The notes beneath the pieces were generated by a model. It saw only the letters and a list, made by a program, of their open reading frames with translations, did not search any database and was not told the DNA's origin. The position numbers were made by a program, and so were the translations under genes. A stretch of DNA of 18,445 nt, taken from an uncultured Ruminococcus sp. Its GTDB lineage: Bacteria; Bacillota; Clostridia; Oscillospirales; Acutalibacteraceae. The stretch lies in NCBI GenBank assembly GCA_910585865.1, contig CAJUGO010000023.1, forward strand, positions 1-18,445, written 5' to 3'. This document shows, in pieces, positions 1 to 7,595 of this stretch. Within the stretch, counting starts at the first letter, position 1, and every line of letters begins with the position of its first letter.

Positions 1-21
1 GATAAAATACTATATTTTGCG

Positions 22-456
22 GTCACACCTCACACGAGGTGTGTGAGTAGAAATCTCAGTTTCAATTCTATTTGTGATATCAACTTTTTGGTCACACCTC
101 ACACGAGGTGTGTGAGTAGAAATTCGGTGGTCAATACGGTTGCCTTTATGTAGATGAGTCACACCTCACACGAGGTGTGTGAGTAGAAATTTGCATAACC
201 GCCGAACCATTTACCGCCATAACTGTCACACCTCACACGAGGTGTGTGAGTAGAAATGTAAAGAGGGTACTGCTGTTGCTGATGTTACCAGTCACACCTC
301 ACACGAGGTGTGTGAGTAGAAATAATGCAGCTCCTTCAGGAACGGTCACAAGCCCGTGTCACACCTCACACGAGGTGTGTGAGTAGAAATGCTTGCGTGC
401 ATTTCAGTAAAAGAACTGCAAAAGTCACACCTCACACGAGGTGTATTAGCAGAAAT
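22..456 (+). CRISPR. CRISPR array, 7 repeats and 6 spacers, type I-C-like repeat
   Basis: Seven 33-nt repeats start at 22, 91, 158, 225, 291, 358 and 424, each beginning GTCACACCTC and ending GAGTAGAAAT. The six spacers are 36, 34, 34, 33, 34 and 33 nt. Each repeat holds an 8-bp stem (CACACCTC/GAGGTGTG) around an ACAC loop. The first six repeats are identical; the seventh is altered in its second half (GTGTATTAGC instead of GTGTGTGAGT), the usual mark of the leader-distal end. This puts the leader to the left, outside the window, and transcription rightward. The layout GTC-stem-loop-stem-GTG plus a short tail ending GAAAT resembles type I-C repeats, but the tail has GTAGAAAT rather than the common ATTGAAAT and the repeat is one base longer. 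Subtype is inferred from the repeat alone because no cas gene is in view. Bases 1-21 may be the end of another spacer or of the leader. Confidence 0.97.
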
Positions 457-478
457 GCATTTGATGTGTAAAAAGTTC

Positions 479-501
479 AGCCGCTCCTTTTTGGGGCGGC
501 T
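479..501 (-). other. GC-rich hairpin beside the CRISPR array
   Basis: A 9-bp stem (AGCCGCTCC/GGGGCGGCT, one G-T wobble) encloses a T5 loop. On the minus strand it is followed by GAAC and then TTTTT, so it could be a second-line terminator that keeps leftward transcription out of the array. On the plus strand no T-run follows. The rest of 457-722 holds only this hairpin and the terminator at 683-710; no coding sequence is evident there. Confidence 0.4.
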
Positions 502-682
502 CGGCAAAACAAATTAAATTGGTGCTATAAAAGTATATAATAAGGCAAACCAATACTCTCAGAATATCTGTTGCAGCAACATATAAAACTTACCAATACC
601 AATCTGTTCGGTACATACGACTGCATAGATAATTTGTTATTAAAATTTTCGGCAAATCTCTACTCTTTAAAATTGCAAAAGG

Positions 683-710
683 AAAGGTTAAGCTTGAAAG
701 CTTAACCTTT
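683..710 (-). terminator. Intrinsic terminator of the secreted-protein gene
   Basis: A perfect 13-bp inverted repeat, 683-695 paired with 698-710 (AAAGGTTAAGCTT and its complement), lies 12 nt beyond the stop codon of the minus-strand gene ending at 723. T-rich DNA follows on both strands, so it can act in both directions. Confidence 0.8.
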
Positions 711-722
711 TGCTTTTAATTA

Positions 723-1241
723 TTATTTTTCTCTCTGTAAAATGTATCCGGGACCTTCTGTGGTACTGCCTTTAGATGTATTGGTGGACATATAATGCTC
801 ATCGCCATTATCATAATAAAGCTTAATTCCATAGTGCTCCCAAACATATCCTGGGACACCAGACTTTACATATACTCTAAACATATAAAAATCTCCGTCA
901 TGACTTGAATACTCAAAATTTATCAATCCGAGATAACGCAATAGTTCAAGATTGATATATTTATCTCCGTAGATATCATAAAGAGTTACAGAATCAAGCG
1001 GAGCTCCGCTGGGTATTTTGATTAGAAAATTATAATAATAATTATTATATCCACTAAGATAATAGTTTGCACATTGAATTATTGAATGATCTTCAATATA
1101 AGTAATCCCAGATGCCCCAGATTCATTTAATTCTTGTGCAGTTTCACTTGTTCTGTCAACAGCGAAAACAGAAACCGATGTTAAAGCAATCATTGCAATA
1201 CACATGGCAATTGATACTATTCTTTTTGTTATTTTTTTCAT
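723..1241 (-). CDS. Secreted protein of unknown function
   Basis: This 172-residue protein is not recognised. Residues 1-27 form a classical Sec signal peptide: a lysine-rich start (MKKITKR), a hydrophobic core and the cleavage site SVFA before VDRT. The mature part of about 145 residues is rich in tyrosine (a GYNNYYYNF stretch near residue 70), Asp and Gly, has one cysteine and no second membrane segment, so it is probably a small beta-rich extracellular protein. The ATG at 1241 has a strong ribosome site (GAGGGG, 8 nt upstream). The gene has its own promoter (1292-1320) and terminator (683-710), so it is monocistronic. No enzymatic motif is visible. It could be an adhesin, a surface-associated factor or a secreted inhibitor; nothing in the sequence chooses between them. 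Confidence 0.85.
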   Translation of the reverse strand: MKKITKRIVSIAMCIAMIALTSVSVFAVDRTSETAQELNESGASGITYIEDHSIIQCANYYLSGYNNYYYNFLIKIPSGAPLDSVTLYDIYGDKYINLELLRYLGLINFEYSSHDGDFYMFRVYVKSGVPGYVWEHYGIKLYYDNGDEHYMSTNTSKGSTTEGPGYILQREK

Positions 1242-1291
1242 AATCTTTTCCCCTCTTTTCTAAAATACCGTGAATATATTTCACTATATTT

Positions 1292-1320
1292 AGTATACAC
1301 TATTCTATTTCAATTGTAAA
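1292..1320 (-). promoter_or_regulatory. Sigma-A-type promoter of the secreted-protein gene
   Basis: On the minus strand TTTACA (1320-1315) and TATACT (1297-1292) are separated by exactly 17 nt, each one base from consensus. The predicted start near 1285 gives a 5' leader of about 45 nt before the ATG at 1241. Confidence 0.7.
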
Positions 1321-1373
1321 TTGTTTATTTCTACAAATTATATAAATTTATTTATAAATATTACACAATTCAT

Positions 1374-1410
1374 AAAAAGAAAAACCGCCTATCTAAGCAG
1401 ATAAACGGTT
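1374..1410 (-). terminator. Intrinsic terminator of the DUF1492-like gene
   Basis: On the minus strand a 12-bp stem (AACCGTTTATCT/AGATAGGCGGTT, two G-U pairs) closes a GCTT loop and runs into TTTCTTTTT. It lies about 90 nt past the stop codon at 1498. Confidence 0.8.
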
Positions 1411-1497
1411 CCGGAAAATATGTACAAACAAGAATTTTTAAATTCCCACAATACCATTATAGCACAGAACAATCGGACATAACAGGACATTTGTAAA

Positions 1498-1905
1498 TCA
1501 TATTAATTTTTTTTGAAATACCTGCAATGCATGTCCGTGTAACCGTCTTACATGTCTGTCACTACACCTCATACTTTCTGCAATATGTTCAAGTGTTCTT
1601 CCATTTATATAATGTTCAATAAGTAAAATTCGATAGCGCGAATCATTAAGCTGCATTATTCTATTATGTATTTCTGCTTTTAAGTCAACAAGTTTATCGA
1701 TCTCTCTGTTTATAAGATTTTCTAAATCAATAATCTTGTCTATAATTTTATTTGCCGAATTACCATTACTGCACTGCACGCGTTCCGAAATAGTACCTGA
1801 CCGAACACATAGCGACCTTTGTTTTAATTCTTCAATCTCATGCAATTTTGTGTTGATTTCAATATCAATTGTTCTAACTTGTGATAAATATTCTTTCGCA
1901 GTCAA
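1498..1905 (-). CDS. DUF1492 / ArpU-like phage HTH protein
   Basis: This protein of 135 residues matches the DUF1492 family of small phage and integrative-element proteins, thought to act in late-gene transcription like ArpU or RinA. The family look is clear: an N-terminus TAKEYLSQ, a coiled-coil-rich first half (residues 6-85) with LVDLKAEI, then a sigma-70 region-4-like helix-turn-helix at about 102-130 (YINGRTLEHIAESM, then CSDRHVRRLHGHAL). I chose the TTG at 1905 over the GTG at 1914 because AGAGGTGAG sits at ideal spacing for the TTG but overlaps the GTG, and because family members start MTAKEYLSQ. Around it are only another small phage-type gene and degraded DNA, with no capsid, tail or integrase genes, so this is probably a leftover of a lost prophage or integrative element. 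DNA binding is expected from the family; the target is unknown. Confidence 0.85.
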   Translation of the reverse strand: MTAKEYLSQVRTIDIEINTKLHEIEELKQRSLCVRSGTISERVQCSNGNSANKIIDKIIDLENLINREIDKLVDLKAEIHNRIMQLNDSRYRILLIEHYINGRTLEHIAESMRCSDRHVRRLHGHALQVFQKKLI

Positions 1906-2075
1906 TTTTCTCACCTCTAAAACTAATTTTTCATATATCTATCCATTTTTTATTTATATAATGTCACGCTATATACGGACTTTACAACTCCTTTCAACCA
2001 ATTTTACTGACTTATTATGGAACTTAAACCGATAATAAAGCGGCAGATTTCTTCTAAAGCCATTAAACCACCCAC

Positions 2076-2279
2076 TCAGTCTTCCTGCTGTTCTTCCCAT
2101 TTAACAATTATATCTGCATACTCATGATATTTATGCGGTCTTATTGGTCGTTCAAACGGCGGTGTGTTGAAATGCAATAATAAACACTCTCCTATATCTT
2201 TGTAGTTATCTACATATTCATAGCTTACAAGTTCGCCATTTTTTATTCTTTTTTTAATTGTATTGTGATATGGGTACAT
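2076..2279 (-). CDS. Small conserved-looking protein, probably phage-derived
   Basis: A 67-residue soluble protein beginning MYPYHNTIKKRIKNGEL and containing PPFERPIRPHKYHEYADI. It has no signal peptide, membrane segment or catalytic motif. I use the internal ATG at 2279 rather than the one at 2300 because CAGGAG lies 6 nt before it, while the upstream ATG has only a poor ribosome site. It resembles small proteins that I associate with clostridial prophages and integrative elements, and it lies directly upstream of the DUF1492 gene in the same direction (gap about 170 nt). That family recognition is from memory of similar sequences and is not certain. Function unknown. Confidence 0.7.
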   Translation of the reverse strand: MYPYHNTIKKRIKNGELVSYEYVDNYKDIGECLLLHFNTPPFERPIRPHKYHEYADIIVKWEEQQED

Positions 2280-2300
2280 TATTTTATTCTCCTGTTCCAT

Positions 2301-2812
2301 ATTTCTTATATATAAAAGTTTTTCAAATAATGCAAGATTAATCGCACAATTACCTGTTTACTTATTCCGCCATCTATTTTATTGGATAAAGCTTACCTAC
2401 TGTGTTGTATCATAACTCTATAAACTGACCATTTTCAGCTGTTAACATACAACCGTTTAGAAATGTTTTATTCAGGTAATCAAACTATACATATAGTTTT
2501 GTTTTTCTCCCGGCAGATTCTCCTCTTGCTTTCATTTGTATTTCCCATTGCCTTTTGGTTCTATTATAATTATAGAACATTCGTTCGCGCTGTGCAATCC
2601 CTAAATTTTCTTGTTATTCGCATAGTCCAATTGTCAGGACTGTAGTTATTTAGTAATTTATTTTATATATTTATCTGTTTCACTGTTTATTATTATAACT
2701 ATAATAAATCCTATTATTTTATAGCTTTTAAATTGTAACTTATAAAATAAATTACGTCTGTTATTCACAGTAATGTACGACAAATAAAAGCAATTCGCCT
2801 TTTTATAAAAAG
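2301..2812. other. Gene-poor stretch, probable decayed DNA
   Basis: No convincing gene is seen on either strand. The stretch contains a perfect 7-bp inverted repeat (GTTCTAT / ATAGAAC, 2558-2578), a LexA-type box overlapping it (2575-2586), and a short minus-strand open frame of 31 codons (2485-2580, ending GRKTKLYV) with no ribosome site. That frame stays open upstream for 11 more codons from the ATG and may be a vestige of a longer gene. The plus-strand frame at 2463-2645 is hydrophobic but has no ribosome site and reads antisense to this vestige, so it is not called. Confidence 0.5.
2575..2586. promoter_or_regulatory. Possible LexA (SOS) box
   Basis: GAACATTCGTTC fits the Firmicute LexA/DinR consensus GAAC-N4-GTTC exactly. 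It lies 8 nt to the right of an overlapping TATAAT-like motif for leftward transcription and about 295 nt before the phage-type gene starting at 2279. An exact match to eight fixed bases is expected about 0.3 times by chance in a window this long, so this is only suggestive. Confidence 0.3.
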
Positions 2813-2855
2813 AAAACACCGCTTGCAAATAATTCATAAATGCAAGTGGTGTTTT
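2813..2855. terminator. Bidirectional terminator downstream of the ABC cassette
   Basis: A 15-bp stem with one G-T pair (2813-2827 with 2841-2855) encloses a 13-nt loop. T-runs follow on both strands (TTTTTTCTC rightward, TTTTCTTTTT leftward). It is the first strong terminator beyond the ATPase stop at 2992, about 140 nt downstream, and probably ends the peptide-lipoprotein-ABC operon. Confidence 0.8.
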
Positions 2856-2991
2856 TTCTCTCATGCTCATTTATCATTGGAAAAAACAATATTTTTTATT
2901 TTACCTGTCAATAGTTGTTCATTTGCTGATTTAAAGTAATACAAATTTATATTCCTCATATTAACTCAAATTCTCTCTGTATTTTAAAGAG

Positions 2992-3876
2992 TTAAATTTT
3001 CTTTTCGCTTTCAAAAACATAAAGATACAAATCCTCCAGAGTTGCCTTAACCTCCTGTATTTTACAGTTTTCAGGCGGAGTATCGGTAACTAAGCGTACT
3101 ATAACTTTATCATCATTGTAATACAAATTAGACATACGGTAATTCTCCTGAAAATATTTTAGATTTTCTTTATTTGTTTCAGCTTCAATAACTTTATGCT
3201 CAATATTTTTTGTAAGGTTACTGCATGTATCGTGAGAAATAAGCTTACCGTTCTTCAAAAGAATTATTTCTTTTGCGATAAACTCAATATCCGACACAAC
3301 GTGTGTTGAAATTAATACTATTTTATCCTCTGCAATTTCACTTATAAAGTTGCGTATTCTTATTCGTTCCTTCGGGTCAAGCCCTGCCGTCGGCTCGTCA
3401 AGAATTAAAATCTTCGGATCATTCAAAAGTGCCTGTGCAATGAGCGCCCTCTGTTTCATTCCGCCTGAAAAAGAGCCCAGCTTTTTGTGTGCCGCATAGG
3501 TAAGATTTACCGTTCCAAGAAGTGAAGTTATTTTCAGTTTTGCCTCTCTCCTCTTCAAACCTTTTAAAGCAGCCATGTACCACAAAAAACGATTCAGCGT
3601 AAAATCATCATACAAACCCTGCTGTTGGGGCATATAGCCGAGAATATTTCGATATTTTTTGCCGAGCTTTTTAATATTCTCGCCGTCATAGAGCACCTCT
3701 CCACTGTCAGAATTAAGATTGTCTGTGATGATATTCATAAGAGTGGATTTTCCTGCTCCGTTCGGACCTAAAAGTCCGTATATACCCGGTGTAAGAGTCA
3801 CAGAAAAGTTATCAAGCGCCTTTACTGTTCCTTTTTTATATATTTTACTAATATTTTTAATTTCAAGAGCCGGCAT
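2992..3876 (-). CDS. ABC transporter ATP-binding protein
   Basis: A 294-residue nucleotide-binding subunit of an ABC-2-type exporter of the BcrA/CcmA class. All the standard motifs are present: Walker A GPNGAGKS (about 37-44), Q-loop YMPQQQG (about 81-87), signature SFSGGMKQR (about 135-143), Walker B ILILDEPTAGLDP (about 157-169) and the switch histidine in ISTHVVSD (about 193). The last 80 residues form the usual C-terminal extension of drug and lantibiotic-type exporters. The start has GGAGG 7 nt upstream and overlaps the end of the permease gene by 14 nt, so the two are translationally coupled and almost certainly form one complex. It is the last gene of the operon. The substrate cannot be read from this subunit; the small peptide gene at the head of the operon makes a peptide substrate or ligand plausible. 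Confidence 0.95.
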   Translation of the reverse strand: MPALEIKNISKIYKKGTVKALDNFSVTLTPGIYGLLGPNGAGKSTLMNIITDNLNSDSGEVLYDGENIKKLGKKYRNILGYMPQQQGLYDDFTLNRFLWYMAALKGLKRREAKLKITSLLGTVNLTYAAHKKLGSFSGGMKQRALIAQALLNDPKILILDEPTAGLDPKERIRIRNFISEIAEDKIVLISTHVVSDIEFIAKEIILLKNGKLISHDTCSNLTKNIEHKVIEAETNKENLKYFQENYRMSNLYYNDDKVIVRLVTDTPPENCKIQEVKATLEDLYLYVFESEKKI

Positions 3877-6256
3877 TTTTCGCCCTCCGTATTCTTGATT
3901 TTGTAAATTTTAATTCTGCAATAGATATCATAATAATGAAAATTGCAGCGCTGAATATGCATACAATAATAAGAACAGCCACGAAATCATTTGCAATACA
4001 GTAACCAATTCGCAAACTTTCAGCCGAATAAACTGCAAGGCAGGGTATGATTATCAGAACTGTTGAAAGCAGCATTGTAAACATATTGCTTTCGGTAATT
4101 ATCGACAGTACAGCGATAACCGAAACTGCTGCAAGTGCAAGTAACAGACTGCACGCTAAATTTACAATCATTGCACCCAGAACGCTTAAATAAGAACTTT
4201 GCAGATTTTTAAATATACACACTATCGGCGTTGAAAAGCTGTTTGTACCATAGGTTCTTATAAAACGTATAAGATACGGCAAATAAACTGACGCAAACGA
4301 TAAAAAAGTAAACATCAGCATCACCGCAGTTTTATTAACAAAAAGTCTTGCTTTTCCATTCTTTGTTGGACGGATAAGATTAATCATTGAGTTTTTGTAC
4401 TCAACCGCAAAAATGTAAGGAACGGCTATTAAAAGCACAAGACAGAGAAGTGTAAAATTGTTCCATTCCCTTGTCTTACCGGATACAAAAACGGAATAAA
4501 TGCACTCATCAATAAATCTTGCGTTAACACCGCTTTCCTTTAATTTCAGCAATCGGCTGTATTGCTCGCTGACTCTTTCAAATGCGGCGCCCTTGCTGTT
4601 TAAAATATTCTCAATCGATTTTGACATAGCTTGCTTTGTACTGCTCGGAATCTCGCTGTTTTCTGCTATATCATCAAGCCTTTGTCTTAAACCATCAAAA
4701 TACTTCTGCTCTTCAGCAATATAGCTTTTCTTTTCCGGCGTTATGTTTCCCTCAAGGTATTCCATATACGCTTTGTAATCTGCATCAGAAATCTCAGAAT
4801 ACGGATACTGCACCGTTCCAAATGAGGAAATAACTGAGAAAATCACAAGTAAAATCAGCACAAATGCCATTTTATTCTGAATGATAAACTTGAAAATTTC
4901 AGCCATTAAAATGCTTGTACTGCCGCTTATTTTGAAAAAAAACAATCTGAATTTTTCAAATACTCCCGAAAAAACATTCGTCTTTTTTTGCAGGCTGCAT
5001 CTGCAAAATAATATACAGGAAAACATGGTGCATAAAACAAATAAAACGCCGAAAACGGACAGTACAATCGGAATGGAAGTCACGGCATTTGAAAAAATGT
5101 CAAGGTTTAAGTAACTGCCGAAAAACTCTCCGCCGTCGATAATATAAAAGATATTTATGTACTTTAAAAGATTTAAAGACGAATTTTGTACAATTAAGGT
5201 GTAAAGCAAATATTCTATGCCGACTATTCCAAGTCCGGTAATATAAATTGCCGCCGAGCTTGAAAAACATATAAACACAAGTGCAAGAAAGGCAGAAATA
5301 ATTAAAATTCCGATTATCTTTGAAAGTACAAAGAAAAATAAAAACTGCCCTGCCGTAACCGAAAGCGTACAATTGCGAAACTCGGAAATTGACTGAATAT
5401 TCACACTTAAATCCATGCCGCCGTACAAAAACGTGTTCAATATAAAATCAGATGTAATGAACAGAACCGATACAACAGCCGACAACACAAAGAGCACCGC
5501 AAACTTTAAAATTATCGTTTTCAACCTGCCAAACTTTGTACAGCGAATCAGCAAACAAAGCCCTTTTTCACGTTCAAATCCAAACAGATAAAAACACATT
5601 AAAAGCACAACCGCAATTACAAAAATGTCAGTCAATCCGAATTTAACCGTTGCAGTTAAAGAATCAGAATTTACAAGACTTAATTCGGTATCTTTCAGTT
5701 CCGAATAATCGTCAGCTGTCTTGTAAAGATTTTTGTAGGAAAATGAATTTTCATCACCAAAGATTGATGATGCAGACTGTGCTTTTGCCCTGTCAAACAT
5801 TTTACCAATAAATTTGGGGTAGGAATTTATGTACTCAATCTGCTGTGACATATCATGGAGAAAGCTGTTTTTCCAATAACTCTCATTCCCGTTTCTGTTC
5901 ATTTTGACAGCCTTTTGATAAGCATCGGGATTGCTCTTTTTGTACTCTTCAAGCTCCGATGTACAGCTTTCAATAAACTCTTCGTTATCAGCTTGTGCAA
6001 GGCTTTCAAGCCTGCCGGAAATTTCATAGGCAAGCAGTTCATCGTCAATCCGATTTCTTGCCTTTTGAATCGGCATAGATAAATATTCATTCAACATTTT
6101 GCCGTACTCTTCGGAGTACGTAAGCCTTAAATTATTCTCCTCGGTATTCTGAGATGAATAAAGCAGAAGGCTGTTAATTACAAGGCAAAGTACAAGGACA
6201 ATTAAAAATATTTTCTTGTCAAATATCTTTCTCAGTTCGTAAATAAATAGTTTCAT
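3863..6256 (-). CDS. ABC-2-type permease, tandem-duplicated
   Basis: A 797-residue integral membrane protein built as two similar halves. Half one begins with a helix at about 16-34, a long hydrophilic loop (35-205) predicted outside the membrane, and then about five more helices to residue 418. Half two repeats the plan: helix about 462-480, outside loop about 481-598, then helices to residue 782. Each half has the same charged motif after its second helix (GFEREKG near 226, VEYKNSM near 618), typical of ABC-2 permeases. Most such permeases have six helices and pair up; here one chain supplies both, so one permease with two copies of the ATPase should make a full transporter. The ATG at 6256 has AAAGAG 8 nt before it, inside the upstream lipoprotein gene's last codons (gap 5 nt). 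The exact helix count is estimated by eye. Confidence 0.9.
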   Translation of the reverse strand: MKLFIYELRKIFDKKIFLIVLVLCLVINSLLLYSSQNTEENNLRLTYSEEYGKMLNEYLSMPIQKARNRIDDELLAYEISGRLESLAQADNEEFIESCTSELEEYKKSNPDAYQKAVKMNRNGNESYWKNSFLHDMSQQIEYINSYPKFIGKMFDRAKAQSASSIFGDENSFSYKNLYKTADDYSELKDTELSLVNSDSLTATVKFGLTDIFVIAVVLLMCFYLFGFEREKGLCLLIRCTKFGRLKTIILKFAVLFVLSAVVSVLFITSDFILNTFLYGGMDLSVNIQSISEFRNCTLSVTAGQFLFFFVLSKIIGILIISAFLALVFICFSSSAAIYITGLGIVGIEYLLYTLIVQNSSLNLLKYINIFYIIDGGEFFGSYLNLDIFSNAVTSIPIVLSVFGVLFVLCTMFSCILFCRCSLQKKTNVFSGVFEKFRLFFFKISGSTSILMAEIFKFIIQNKMAFVLILLVIFSVISSFGTVQYPYSEISDADYKAYMEYLEGNITPEKKSYIAEEQKYFDGLRQRLDDIAENSEIPSSTKQAMSKSIENILNSKGAAFERVSEQYSRLLKLKESGVNARFIDECIYSVFVSGKTREWNNFTLLCLVLLIAVPYIFAVEYKNSMINLIRPTKNGKARLFVNKTAVMLMFTFLSFASVYLPYLIRFIRTYGTNSFSTPIVCIFKNLQSSYLSVLGAMIVNLACSLLLALAAVSVIAVLSIITESNMFTMLLSTVLIIIPCLAVYSAESLRIGYCIANDFVAVLIIVCIFSAAIFIIMISIAELKFTKSRIRRAKNAGS

Positions 6257-6261
6257 AATTA

Positions 6262-7587
6262 TTACTCTTTAAATGCAGGAATACTGTTTTTACAGCTGTA
6301 AATCATTTTAGCCTTAAGCTGATGCTGGTCACTTTCAAGCTGTTGCTTTTCAATGTACACGATATCCGTTTTATCATTATTTTCAACAAAACCAAATATG
6401 TATTTATCATCATACGGACACATCAACTGCACAATGCCCTGAACAAAAAAGTGGTCGGGCATAGTATAGACCGCAAGTCTGTTTAATTTATCGTCAAGCG
6501 ACATTATAGTCTGTACATATTCTCCTGTATTGTCGGTATCAAAAATACTGGTAAAGTTATTTTTACCGTCATGAAGAAAAATTCCATTTATATTTTCAGC
6601 AAGCAACTTTGGATTACTTCCGTCAAGCTCAGAAATATACACATTATTGCTTTGTGAATAGCAAAGCTTATTGTTATAAAAGCAGTTAAATACCTTTGAT
6701 TTTTCTTCGCTGCCGTCAAGTATTATTGACGCTTTGCTGTTTGGAATATCAATATGCACATATCCGCTAAGCACCCCTGAAACTGCGCTTTCAAGAACAT
6801 CTTCATCAGCTGAAATCACCTTATTGTACACTTCTTCATTTTTATATCCGCTGTAACCGATGTAGATATGATTTCCGTATATTATGAAGCTGTTTGAAAG
6901 CTGCATTTTATAAATTCCATCTGTTTTTTCAAAATCATAAATAGCTTCGGGACTGCTTTCACCTAATGCCAGCTTAAACATTTTATTAAAGCCCGCACCA
7001 TCATGCGCCTTTAATTCGTCCGAATCATATGATGAAATATAGTTATCAGCCTTAAAATAAATATAGCCTCTGTGAACCGCCCAGAAAACCACCTTGCCGT
7101 CAGAGTAGGACAAAAGCAGTTTTCTTCTGCCGCTCTTGATATCCATTTCATAAAACAGATACTTGTCAACATCATCAAACGAGTCGGCTCTGTCGATTTG
7201 AAGAAAATATATATTATTATTATAAAGCTGAATTGTATTACGTGAATACTCCGCATAATCAGGTACATATGCATTACACTCTTTCAGCTTAACTTCGTCA
7301 GGTTCCCTATCATGCAGGCAATTGCTTTTGTTGCAAATCGGAGTTGCGTTCATAGTTTTGCCGTCAATATAGAATAGGAAATTATTTACTGCGGCATAAT
7401 AACCGTCATTTGACTTCTGAAAACTTGAATGGCCAAATCCATCGGAATACATATATTGATAATCCTGATTTTCTATATATTTATCAGAATAATCAATTTT
7501 TAACGATTGTTCACTGCATGAAGAGAATATACAGGCGGCGCTCGATAAAACACATATTGTTGATATTGTCAAAATAAATTTTTTCAT
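6262..7587 (-). CDS. Lipoprotein, probable beta-propeller
   Basis: A 441-residue lipoprotein: signal peptide, then lipobox FSSC with the lipidated cysteine at residue 24. The body has repeated short beta-type blades (for example YNNNIYFLQ, HRGYIYFKA, YGNHIYIGY, YNNKLCYSQ), as in propeller-like extracellular sensor or binding proteins, and I expect a DUF5050-like fold. A C-x4-C-x-H cluster (CNKSNCLHD, residues 85-92) plus a further Cys at 104 could form disulphides or hold a metal. I start at the ATG at 7587 because GAGG lies 7 nt before it; the ATG at 7599, overlapping the previous stop as ATGA, has no ribosome site but coupling could still use it. It sits between another lipoprotein and the permease, so it probably binds or recognises the substrate at the outer face of the membrane. 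Ligand unknown. Confidence 0.85.
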   Translation of the reverse strand: MKKFILTISTICVLSSAACIFSSCSEQSLKIDYSDKYIENQDYQYMYSDGFGHSSFQKSNDGYYAAVNNFLFYIDGKTMNATPICNKSNCLHDREPDEVKLKECNAYVPDYAEYSRNTIQLYNNNIYFLQIDRADSFDDVDKYLFYEMDIKSGRRKLLLSYSDGKVVFWAVHRGYIYFKADNYISSYDSDELKAHDGAGFNKMFKLALGESSPEAIYDFEKTDGIYKMQLSNSFIIYGNHIYIGYSGYKNEEVYNKVISADEDVLESAVSGVLSGYVHIDIPNSKASIILDGSEEKSKVFNCFYNNKLCYSQSNNVYISELDGSNPKLLAENINGIFLHDGKNNFTSIFDTDNTGEYVQTIMSLDDKLNRLAVYTMPDHFFVQGIVQLMCPYDDKYIFGFVENNDKTDIVYIEKQQLESDQHQLKAKMIYSCKNSIPAFKE

Positions 7588-7595
7588 AATTATCC

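Noticed and set aside
22..54. Reverse complement of the repeat begins ATTTCTACT, as in Cas12a repeats
   Set aside because: The Cas12a hallmark stem TCTAC...GTAGA is absent, and the degenerate last repeat and stem layout favour a class 1, I-C-like array in the other direction.
2463..2645. Plus-strand 60-codon hydrophobic frame
   Set aside because: No ribosome site or promoter, and the hydrophobic residues come from a T-rich strand; the minus-strand reading is at least as protein-like.
2658..2870. Minus-strand 70-codon frame
   Set aside because: It runs through the bidirectional terminator 2813-2855 and extremely AT-rich DNA, with no ribosome site.
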